Both the position numbers and the translations under genes were made by a program. Under the pieces are notes generated by a model. The model had not been told where the DNA came from, searched no databases, and saw only the letters and a list, made by a program, of their open reading frames with translations. A stretch of DNA of 64,000 nucleotides, from NCBI GenBank assembly GCA_003615045.1, contig ML014216.1, forward strand, positions 1 to 64,000, given 5' to 3'. Source of the DNA: Caulochytrium protostelioides. Its lineage: Eukaryota; Chytridiomycota; Caulochytriomycetes; Caulochytriales; Caulochytriaceae. Below are positions 51,167 to 59,838 of this stretch, in pieces; the stretch's first letter is position 1, and every line of letters starts with the position of its first letter.

Positions 51167-53092
51167 ATGGCCGTCCTTCCTCACTTCGCCATGGGCCAGC
51201 GCCCGGCGGCCGCGGCGGCGGCCCCGGCCCCGGCCCCGGCCTCCGACGCGCCCGACGTCGATGTCTTTGACCAGACCCTGACCATCCCCACCATGCCCAA
51301 CTCGGACAAGAACACGTCGGTCGAGACCACGCCCGTGATCCGCAGCGCGGCGCCGCCGATGCTCGTCGACGACCCCGACGGCTTGGCCACGGCGCTGCCG
51401 ACGCCCACGGCGCTGCCGGACGGCGCCGTCGCCGATCTCCCGGGCGCCCCGGGCCCCTTGGCCACGGCGCCCTCGCTGCCGTCGTCGTCGTCATCGGCGG
51501 CGGCGGCGGCGGCGGCGGCGCCCTACGCGGGACCCGCATCGGCCTCGGCCTCGGCCTCGACCTCGGCATCAGGACCGGCGGCGCGGCCCGCGCTGCATGT
51601 GGACACGACGCCGCTCGGCACCGCGCGGCCGCATCCGGCGGCGTTCTCCCGCACGGCGATGCTCGCGTCCGGCAGCGACACGCCCTCCAGCCACACGACG
51701 CAGACGCACCTCCTGGCGACGCCCGCCTCGCCCGCGGGCTCCTCCATGCAGGGCTCGCCCCTGCCCAACGCCTACCTCACGGCCGCGCACCTCGGCCTGG
51801 CCCCGGGCCACATGGTGCTCCCGCCGAGTACGAACGACCACCACCCGACCTCGGCCGCGGCATCGGCCGCGGCATCGGCTGCCGGCGCCGGCGCCGGCGC
51901 GGGCGGCTACGCCACCCAGCCCATGGCCATGAGCGGTCTGCCGTCCGGGCGCTCGACCTCGGGCAGCACCTACTGCGACGGCACCCCGCACAGCCAGCAG
52001 AGCCAGGGCACGTCGACCTACCTCGGCCAGAGCTTCGGCGGCCGCTCCTTCTCTCAGCAAGGCTTCGCGATCCAGCTGCCGAACGCGCCGGTCGGCACGC
52101 CCAACAACACGCCGGCCTCGTCGCTCGGCGGCACGCTGCCCAGCGCGAACCTGATGCACATGAGCTCCATCAACTCCTTCAAGGACGCGCTCGACATCTC
52201 GCAGTGGATGCAGCAGCAGCCGGCGCACCACGCGGCCGCCACCCACCACCACCCCAACGGCATCCCCATCACCTCGCTCTCGCCCTCGGCGCTGTCGCCG
52301 GCCGCCGAGCCCGCCCCGTCGCCCTCGCCTTCGCCCCTCTGCCAGGCCCAGCTGCTGGACGACGTCTTTTCCCGCGCGTCGAGCCTCTCCGCCGCCCTCG
52401 CCGCCGCCAACTCCGGCGCCGCCACCGGCCTCTCGGCCGCCGCCGCCGCCATCACGAGCCCCAGCCACCCGGCCGCCGTCCTCGCCGGCGCCCACGCGCA
52501 TGCGGCGAGCAGCCCCGTCGGCTCGGCCTCCGCGGCCTCGATGGCGATCCCGGCCGCCCACGGCGGCGCCGGCAACGCCGCCAGCGGCCTCGCCTCGCCC
52601 TCCATGCTGCTCCTCAGCACGTCCGGCACGCTGCCGAGCGCCGGCCGCCCGCGCCGCTCCAGCCGGCCGGGCGCCTTCGCCCCGCCCGACTTTGGCATGA
52701 TGATGCGCCAGAGCCCGGGCGGCTCGAGCCTCGCGTCGGGCCCGGCGGCCGCCGGGCTCTACTACAGCAAAGCCCACGCGCGCGACGCCGCCGCCATCGC
52801 CGCGCTCCAGGCGACCATGGCGTCGCCGGCCGGGGGCGCGATGGCCGTCTCCTCGCCGCTTTCGCCGACGCCGACGCCGGCCCCGCCCGCGCTCAAGGTC
52901 ACCGCCCCGCCCGAGACCGCCCGCGCCGCGACCGCGACCGCGACCGCAACCGCGACCGCGACCTCGCCGATGGGCACGCCCAGCAAGGCGTCCGCGCCCC
53001 CGCCCGCGCTCTCCCACCTGCAGGGCGCGCTGCATCAGCTCGCGCTGGCCGACCATGCCTTGACCGCCAAGATCGTGCCGTCCATGGAATAA
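51167..53092 (+). CDS. Ser/Ala/Pro-rich protein of unknown function
   Basis: The product has 641 residues from the ATG at 51167; a second ATG at 51191 is nearly as good. The peptide is dominated by Ala, Ser, Pro, Gly and Thr, with dipeptide tracts (ASASAS, TATATA, PSPSPS). More informative islands are DVDVFDQTLTIPTMPNSDKN, YLGQSFGGRSFSQQGFAIQL, SINSFKDALDISQWMQQQPA and a C-terminal helix LQGALHQLALADHALTAKIV. These islands, clean ends and a pyrimidine-rich upstream region argue for a real gene, probably a disordered regulator. No domain was recognised. Single exon. Confidence 0.65.
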   Translation: MAVLPHFAMGQRPAAAAAAPAPAPASDAPDVDVFDQTLTIPTMPNSDKNTSVETTPVIRSAAPPMLVDDPDGLATALPTPTALPDGAVADLPGAPGPLATAPSLPSSSSSAAAAAAAAPYAGPASASASASTSASGPAARPALHVDTTPLGTARPHPAAFSRTAMLASGSDTPSSHTTQTHLLATPASPAGSSMQGSPLPNAYLTAAHLGLAPGHMVLPPSTNDHHPTSAAASAAASAAGAGAGAGGYATQPMAMSGLPSGRSTSGSTYCDGTPHSQQSQGTSTYLGQSFGGRSFSQQGFAIQLPNAPVGTPNNTPASSLGGTLPSANLMHMSSINSFKDALDISQWMQQQPAHHAAATHHHPNGIPITSLSPSALSPAAEPAPSPSPSPLCQAQLLDDVFSRASSLSAALAAANSGAATGLSAAAAAITSPSHPAAVLAGAHAHAASSPVGSASAASMAIPAAHGGAGNAASGLASPSMLLLSTSGTLPSAGRPRRSSRPGAFAPPDFGMMMRQSPGGSSLASGPAAAGLYYSKAHARDAAAIAALQATMASPAGGAMAVSSPLSPTPTPAPPALKVTAPPETARAATATATATATATSPMGTPSKASAPPPALSHLQGALHQLALADHALTAKIVPSME

Positions 53093-54186
53093 ACAGGAAC
53101 AAAAAACAGACCCTCCGTGTCCATCGTCCTCGGACCATGCGCATCGGCCTGCCAGGCTTTCTCCCCCTTCCCCTCAAAAAAAAGGCAACCAGGGCGCGTT
53201 CGTAACGTTCACGCTCCCTTCCCTCTCCCCTCGCTCTCGCTCTCTCTCTCTCTCGCTCTCTCGCTCTCGCTCTCGCTCTCGCTCTCGCTCGTCCTTTCTC
53301 CATTCCCCTCTCTGCCTCTCCGGCTCGTGCTCCCACTCCCGTTTCTTTCTCCGAGAGCGCTGAGAATGCCGATCAGGCATGTGCGGGCGCGCCGTCTCAT
53401 GAGCCTGCCAGAGTGACGATCGTCCCTGAGCTGGGGCGCCGATCGTCCGATCGTGACGATCGTCCGCCCGCGCCTTGTTGTTGGTCCATTTCTTTTTCCG
53501 TTTTTCTTTGTTTTTCGTTCATTTCTACGTTCTGCTTCTCGTTCTCTAGTTCCATTTCTTGTTTTGTGAGTGTTTGTGAGTGTGTGAGTGCGAGGGGGTG
53601 AGGGGGTGTCGGACGTGGCTCCGTGGACGGGCCCGCGACTGGTTGGCCTGGCACCGCATGACGGCTCCTGTCGACGTGCGGGGCCGAGCGGCAGTGCCCG
53701 ATGCCGAGACCTCGTCTGACGGAACCCGCTGGTCGCCTTCGTGGCCGATCACTCTCGTCCTGCTCTTTCACCGTTGATGCTTTCCAAAGAAAAAAATTGA
53801 GGATGCGTGATCATGATTTCGTTGACTCGCGCACGTTTCACTCTCACTCTCACTCTCGCTCTCGCTCTTTCGCACCGCTTGCTCCTTTTTCCGCCTTGCC
53901 ATTGTCACATGCGCCTGGCTCCTCATGGACGCTTTTGCTTCATGCCTGCCGACCCCTGCGTCGTCTACTGTCATGCCTCTGTCTGTCTGTCTGTCTCTCT
54001 GTCTATCTGCCTCTCCCTTTCCTGTCATGATGCCTCCCGTTTCTCAATTGACGTACGTTTTTTTTTTCTACACGGTTCTGTGACGGGACACACACGAGCC
54101 AACAGCCGATGCTTCACCCATGCATCACCCATGCCCTTCAACACGATGCCCTATCGGGGATTGTGTGCTCGGATGGCGCTGCGCGC
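53093..54186. other. Convergent intergenic region, CT-rich
   Basis: 3' flanks of two convergent genes. CT/CTCGCT arrays at 53223-53291 and 53838-53869, and a GTCT array near 53978-54010. No gene was seen. Confidence 0.55.
53223..53291. repeat. (CTCGCT)n / (CT)n array
   Basis: CTCGCT hexamers alternate with pure CT, just 3' of the Ser/Ala/Pro-rich gene. Confidence 0.9.
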
Positions 54187-55491
54187 TTAGTCCTTGGGCT
54201 TGGGCGGCGGCGCGGTGAGACCGTCGTCGCGGACCCACTGGAAGCGGACGCGCAGCGAGCCCCAGGGTCGGGAGCCGGGCGCCGTGATGGCGACGCGGCC
54301 GGGATCCGCGGGGCTCGTGGCGAACGGCGTCGTCGCGAACGACGACAGGATCGGCGCCGGCGACATCTGGACCAGCGTGTTGCGCGTCAGCCGGGCGTTG
54401 CGCGGCGCGTCGGGGGCCACCTCCATCCCGGCGAGGAAGGCGTCCGCGACCACCGGCGCGTGCGTGGCGGGGTCCGGCATCGCGTACAGCTGGATCCGCT
54501 TCTCGACCGGGTTCGGGCCCGTCTTCATGAACTCGAGGCTGAAGCGCGTCATGGCGGCCAGGAGCTGGACGCGGACCGCGCCCGGCGGCGCCGGGGGCAT
54601 GGGCGTCGCGGCCGGCGAGGCCGTCGGCGAGTGGCCATGCACGACGGTGCTCCCCGTCGCGTCGTCCTCGGCCTCGTCGTCATGCGTCTCGTCGTCGCGC
54701 GTCGACGGAGCGGGGGCCGAGGCCGAGGCCGCAGCGGAGGCGGCGGGGGCCGCCGCGCTCGCGGCGGTCGGTGCCGTCGATGCGGACGCCGTGGCCACCG
54801 GCACAGGCGGCGTCGTCGACGCCGCGGGCGAGGCCGTGTCGTCGGCGGGCAGCGCCGGGCCGACGGCGCCCCAGATGCGGAAATCGACGGGCAGGTCGAG
54901 CGACGCGATGTGGAAGACGAGCGGGCGGACGCGCTTCTGGTTGTTGGAGAGCGCATTGGCGGTGCCGAGGCCGAGGGTCGCCATATCGGTGTGCGAGACG
55001 CTCTCGCCGGGCGACAGGGGCAGGCGCGCCGTGCCGAGCTCGGGGGGGCTCGTCACGTGGACGAGCGGCGGCACGGCGGCGAGCACGTGCGGCTCGGCCG
55101 GCGTCGTGTCGTCGCCGATCATGACGCTCACAATCGGCTGGCGCAGCAGGTTCATGTCGTCAGCGCTGAACGCTGCTTCGGGCGTCGGGCCGCTCATGCC
55201 GGCGCTGCTGCTCGCGTCGCCCGCACTGGCCTCCAGATGCGGGTCGGTGTTCGGGAAATGGGGCGGGCCCAGCCGCACTGAGACAATCTCCATCGTCAGT
55301 GTCCCCGGCGCGTCGTCGTGAAACAGGCGGAGGCTCGGCGGCGTGCGCGCGAAGCTGGTGGTGCCCCGCCAGCTCTCCGAGTCGATGCGGCGGCCTTGCA
55401 CGGCAGCGTCCCACGACGACAGCGCCGGGCGAGCATGGCTGCCCGCGAGGTTCAGCAGGACCAGCGTCCAGGCGGCGAGGAGCCGCGTCAT
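54187..55491 (-). CDS. Predicted secreted protein of unknown function
   Basis: The product has 434 residues from the ATG at 55491, which places a clean signal peptide first (MTRLLAAWTLVLLNLAGSHA, cleavage near Ala20). An upstream in-frame ATG at 55539 would add 16 residues. The body has beta-rich looking segments (TLTMEIVSVRLGPPHFPNTD, PIVSVMIGDD, VRPLVFHIASLDLPVDFRIW) separated by a long Ala/Ser/Pro plus acidic linker (about 240-300). It then continues with VRVQLLAAMTRFSLEFMKTG, KRIQLYAMPD and SLRVRFQWVRDDGL at the end. No transmembrane segment beyond the signal was seen, and no family was recognised. It could be a lumenal or cell-wall protein. Confidence 0.65.
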   Translation of the reverse strand: MTRLLAAWTLVLLNLAGSHARPALSSWDAAVQGRRIDSESWRGTTSFARTPPSLRLFHDDAPGTLTMEIVSVRLGPPHFPNTDPHLEASAGDASSSAGMSGPTPEAAFSADDMNLLRQPIVSVMIGDDTTPAEPHVLAAVPPLVHVTSPPELGTARLPLSPGESVSHTDMATLGLGTANALSNNQKRVRPLVFHIASLDLPVDFRIWGAVGPALPADDTASPAASTTPPVPVATASASTAPTAASAAAPAASAAASASAPAPSTRDDETHDDEAEDDATGSTVVHGHSPTASPAATPMPPAPPGAVRVQLLAAMTRFSLEFMKTGPNPVEKRIQLYAMPDPATHAPVVADAFLAGMEVAPDAPRNARLTRNTLVQMSPAPILSSFATTPFATSPADPGRVAITAPGSRPWGSLRVRFQWVRDDGLTAPPPKPKD

Positions 55492-57101
55492 ACCGCGGAG
55501 GGTGGGCAGCGGCGATCGGCCGGCGGTCGGTCCCGTCATGGCCGCTGGTGACGGTGGGTCAGGCGGCTTAAAATGGCGATCGGCGTTCGATGGATCGGCG
55601 TTCAATGAGCGACTCGGCACCCTGCCTGGACCGCGTTGATGGTCAGTGTCGACGGAGAAGCGGCTGATCGCACGCACCGAGGCGGGGTGTACCCACGGAA
55701 GAGGGTCAACACCCGTCCGCATCGAGGTGGTGGCAGGAGCGCGCACCCCGTCGGAGCGCGCGCTCCTGCCACTGCTTTTCAACCCGCGTCTTGGTTCCAG
55801 GCAAGGAACGGACGATACCTGGGGGCCCGAGCACGCACGAGCGCACCGGCCGGCGGCGCCCGTCACCCGTCCTCCTGTGGCGCCCGGTCGAACCGAGGGG
55901 CGACGCCTGGCCCGGGCATCGCAGCACCTGCCGTTTCAGGGTCCCCGGCCGCGGCGACGGTCTCGCCCGTCTTGCCGCGACGCGCTCGTCCCTGGTGGCG
56001 GAGTCTTTCCGGCGCTCGTGCGCCTTCGCCGTCGCAGCCCGTCGGGACCGCCTCGTATGGCCGCTGAGAAGCGGAAAGACGCGTCAGCGGACGTCGCGCC
56101 GCGAGGCTCTCGCGCTCTCGGTCGAGCCCTCCTCGGTCCCAGCCCTGCCAGCCAAGGCTTCCCCCCGTGACGGTCCTGCGACGACCCGCTCCGAGGGTCC
56201 ACCCTGCCCGCTCCAACGAGACCCCAAGCCCATGACCCTGAACATGATAAAAAAAAAAAAGAAAGAAAAGTCCGCTCCGTCGTCTCCTGGGAGCGCTGGA
56301 CATCGCCAGGCGGCCGGGGGACCGGGCGTCCCGACCACGCCTCCGGACACGCGCTCGCTATCGCCAGGTCCTGCGGGTCCCCGCGGCAGGCCGGCGCACC
56401 CCCAACCCGCGAGCGCGCATCCGTTTCAGCGCCGCTTGGGCCCTGCGGTGGCGCGCGGGTCGGGGGGGCCTCCTCGAGGCCCACGCCGCTTCCGCCTCGC
56501 GTGCTGAGCGCGGCCGTCGCCCAAGCGATCGTGGTCACGAGGACCACCACATCAAGACCGATGAGACGGGGTCGACGGGTTCTCTCGGGTGACTGGACAT
56601 CCACGGCGGAGAGCGCCAGGCGCTGGAGGCCGCAGCTGGGGTCTGGTCGGAACGCGGTGCTCCATCCCCGTCTGAGCATCGTCCGCTCGCTCGCATCACC
56701 AGGAAAAAATAAATTGACTCGTCACCACATGCCTCGTGTGGACCGACAAGAACGGCCCTTTTCCAGCGAAGCACGTGCTGGGCCGGGCCGGGCCGTATCG
56801 CCTAGGCCTGAGGGGGGCTCAAGGGCCGAGCAGAACCGATCCTCTCTTCACGCATCGGCCGACAGAGGAAAAGGAGCCTGGGGAGGATTCATATGACCAC
56901 GACGGCCACGACGACGGTTCGCTCGGATGGTTGGCCCCGCCAACCGCGGTCGCCGTCAGATCGACGGAGCCTACGGCGACTCGACCCAGCGCCTTTCCGA
57001 TTCTGATGGCCAGAGCCTCGCTTGGCGGTGACGCCGCTCGATCCCTGGCATTCGTTCTTGAAACACTGACGCGTGCGATGATCAATGCTCCCGGAGGCTC
57101 A

Positions 57102-57172
57102 AAGTCCACAAGTCCACAAGTCCACAAGTCCACAAGTCCACAAGTCCACAAGTCCACAAGTCCACAAGTCCA
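57102..57172. repeat. 8-bp minisatellite AAGTCCAC
   Basis: About nine near-perfect tandem copies. Confidence 0.95.
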
Positions 57173-57284
57173 CTGAACCCACGTGCGATCCACGTGGGAG
57201 ATAACCTATCTGCATCGTGTCTCGCGGCGCAATTCGATGACAGCGTGTGTCCTTACGTATCGATCGCGGGTCTTCCCCCCTATT

Positions 57285-57287
<3 letters not shown>

Positions 57288-57351
<64 letters not shown>
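57288..57351. repeat. (GA)n dinucleotide array
   Basis: More than thirty uninterrupted GA units, directly abutting the AAGCTTATTTCGG box. Confidence 0.98.
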
Positions 57352-57352
<1 letters not shown>

Positions 57353-57355
<3 letters not shown>

Positions 57356-57380
57356 CTTATTTCGGGCCGATGCCTATAAA
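57353..57380 (+). promoter_or_regulatory. Upstream box plus TATA (shared with 20711-20737)
   Basis: AAGCTTATTTCGG (57353-57365) with TATAAA at 57375-57380. The 13-mer and the spacing are identical to the module at 20711. Transcription would start near 57400-57410, ahead of a short open frame (57426-57599) and about 320 bp before the S/R/H-rich gene. Confidence 0.55.
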
Positions 57381-57725
57381 ACGAGCAAGCGCGGGCCACG
57401 GCGGCCGCTGCATTCCCAGCGCCCCATGGCCCTCAGACCAACGTCGGAAGACATGTCTGAGATGATGTCATTGTGTGGCCAGGGCGGACGTGGACGAGGG
57501 ATCATGACGAAAGGAGGGGATACGTCCACTCTATCCCATCACCTGTTGCCGCAGAGCGAGAGACCGGCCAGCGTCTCATCGGTGTGTCTTCGAGGCTGAC
57601 TCCGATCAGCATCATACGGCCACCTCGATGGTCGAGCGTGACTGGTGCGGAATGATACGGAAGCGACCATGTGACGTCGTGTCATACCCCTAGCATCGAT
57701 CACGCTGACATCGCCCGACCTCACC

Positions 57726-59618
57726 ATGCTATCACCTCTGCCGTCTTATTCGACATCAAAACATCATGACCGGTCGGACTCCCCTCATCCGCCTCCCAGC
57801 AGTGATCGCCGTCGTGGTCGTTATCCGATCAAGTCGCCGTCAGTGACGCCGCACGCTTGCAACCTCGACATCGTGGGTATCATACCACCGAAGCACCACC
57901 ACGCGAGTCCGAAGAGTGAAACACGACGACGTCGACCCCCGCCTTCACCTAAGGCTGCAGCGCGCATTCGTGGCCCTTCTTGGCAGTCGGCGACACGGAA
58001 GCATGCGGCCCCGCAAGCGCCTCCAGGGAACGGCGTTGCATCATCGGCCCTCGTGAACCGGACTTGGAAAACGAAACCATCTCCCGATCTACGGCGCTCG
58101 ACCCACCACCACCTTTCGTCTACGTCGTTTTCTTCGGTTTCGGTTTCGGGCTCGGGCTCGGCCTCGACCCGATCGGAGACAACATCTGCTTCATCGGTCT
58201 CTCATGACACGCTTGAGCATGGCGAATCGTCAGATGGATCCGGGAGCAGTAATGATGGACAAAGTATGACATACCAGACCGTCGGGTCACTGTCGTCAGC
58301 CGAGCACTCCAGCGACGGTACGGATCGAGACCGAAATGACGTCGGCTCCACTCGGATCCACGGTCCTTATCATGCACAAAATCAAGCATGGCGTCAGTGG
58401 ATCGCACGTGCCTCGCCGAGTGAAGACGATGTGACATCTCCGAGTGACCGCGGCGGCGACCGCACCGCGCAGCGTAACCCCTCGCCGTCATCGTCATCCC
58501 GAAAAACGACATCCAGATCCCAAAGCTCGCGGCAGCGCTCGAAGTCATTACAGATCCTACCGCACTCTGCGACCGATCCGACTCCGCCCTTCGGTACTGG
58601 CAGTGGTCACAGTGATCGCGCCTCACAGCATCCACTCGATCGCCACGCATCGTTGGGGCCACTGGCTTACTCTTCATCAGGTCCGTCATGGACGGCCCAC
58701 GTCCCCTCACATACCCGCTCAGGCTCAGGCAGTCGTTCGCGCATGCGAGTCGACGGGCCGTCGAGCGGTCGATGGCGCTGTCGAACCAGCCGGATCAAGT
58801 CCCAACGTAGCCAGAGCCCCTCACGATGGCGTGACTCATTAGACTCCGACGACACGGCATCATGCCGCTCTGACATCAGCTCGATGGATGAGGCCCATCC
58901 CCGCCGGACCAGCAGGCACCACCGCTCTCGCTCCCGCTCACGCTCCGACTTCCACTCGCGTCGTCCTCTGCAGTTTCCTCCGCGGTCCCATCCCTCATCA
59001 GAAGTTGGTTCGCAGCGACGCTCCCACAAAAAACGAAGGTCTCACCGAGGCACTTCACGGGAACCGTCGCCCCATCGGGGACGTCCGTCACACCACGAGG
59101 TGACGGCGTCACGTCATGACTCGCAGGATCGACATAGGCCCCGATCCCGCCAAAATCACCGATCCCATGCACACCGTCATGCTGAAACAGACGTTCCTGC
59201 CATATCAGATGGCCTCTCCCGATCGACGGGACATCATGCACGACGATCAAGGGCCATGCGTTCTCCCTCTCCAAGACGTCGGGGAGGACCATCGCATCGC
59301 CATCGCGATCGTCGGCATCACGCTGTGAGCGCCAGCCGATCCAAGAAACCACGGCTGACTTCATCTGACCGGGCCATGACGTCAGACGACTCAGCGTCGA
59401 TGTCGAGCGGTGCCAGTCTGTCACGGACGGAACGGCGGTCTCGCGTGTCACGGCGTCGTACGGCACTGCGTGAGCTGCTCTCCCAGCCGGACCACACGCG
59501 CCAGCAGGTCCTCGAGCTGGGTCCCCTGGCACGGACGGTGACCGAGACACTGGCTTCGGTCTCTGGATCGATGGCACGTCCGGTCCGCGATGCCCTGACG
59601 CGGTTAAACAGTATCTAG
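57726..59618 (+). CDS. Ser/Arg/His-rich (SR-like) protein of unknown function
   Basis: The product has 630 residues from an ATG in good context (CTCACCATGC). Composition is Ser, Arg, His and Pro throughout, with RS/SR clusters (RHHRSRSRSRS, RRSHKKRRSHRG) as in splicing or nuclear-speckle proteins, but no RNA-recognition motif. A Gly/Ser acidic stretch lies at about 140-200. The last 60 residues form the only ordered-looking part: RRRTALRELLSQPDHTRQQV, then helical sequence to TRLNSI. Base composition is less GC-biased than in neighbouring genes. Coding status is likely from length, codon variety and a coherent C-terminus, but homology is not visible. Convergent with the kinesin gene. Confidence 0.6.
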   Translation: MLSPLPSYSTSKHHDRSDSPHPPPSSDRRRGRYPIKSPSVTPHACNLDIVGIIPPKHHHASPKSETRRRRPPPSPKAAARIRGPSWQSATRKHAAPQAPPGNGVASSALVNRTWKTKPSPDLRRSTHHHLSSTSFSSVSVSGSGSASTRSETTSASSVSHDTLEHGESSDGSGSSNDGQSMTYQTVGSLSSAEHSSDGTDRDRNDVGSTRIHGPYHAQNQAWRQWIARASPSEDDVTSPSDRGGDRTAQRNPSPSSSSRKTTSRSQSSRQRSKSLQILPHSATDPTPPFGTGSGHSDRASQHPLDRHASLGPLAYSSSGPSWTAHVPSHTRSGSGSRSRMRVDGPSSGRWRCRTSRIKSQRSQSPSRWRDSLDSDDTASCRSDISSMDEAHPRRTSRHHRSRSRSRSDFHSRRPLQFPPRSHPSSEVGSQRRSHKKRRSHRGTSREPSPHRGRPSHHEVTASRHDSQDRHRPRSRQNHRSHAHRHAETDVPAISDGLSRSTGHHARRSRAMRSPSPRRRGGPSHRHRDRRHHAVSASRSKKPRLTSSDRAMTSDDSASMSSGASLSRTERRSRVSRRRTALRELLSQPDHTRQQVLELGPLARTVTETLASVSGSMARPVRDALTRLNSI

Positions 59619-59838
59619 ACGTGAGAGTGGTGAGCAAGTCTGTGCAACGTCCTCTGCGTGGCGGCGGCAGACGGGTCAGCGATGTCCATACATACAGGAG
59701 TGATCATATGAGGCGAAGACGTGAGAGTCGGGGAGGGGACCCGGTACGAGCCCGGTGACGGCGTCCGTCGTTGGGATCGCCGGGCGCGTGCGCTGGAGGG
59801 GGGCTCTGCAGCCTGAACAGCCGTGAAGCGCCGCGTCC

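Larger units (their letters stand above)
55492..57725. other. Divergent intergenic region
   Basis: Contains an A-run near 56248, an 8-bp array, a (GA)n array and a promoter-like module at 57353-57380. A short open frame follows at 57426-57599 (MALRPTSEDMSEMMSLCGQG start, 57 codons), which might be a small gene or a first exon. The rest shows nothing recognisable. Confidence 0.45.

Noticed and set aside
57102-57172. Tandem array as a CRISPR
   Set aside because: The 8-bp units are contiguous, with no spacers. The same holds for all other arrays in the window, and the DNA is eukaryotic.
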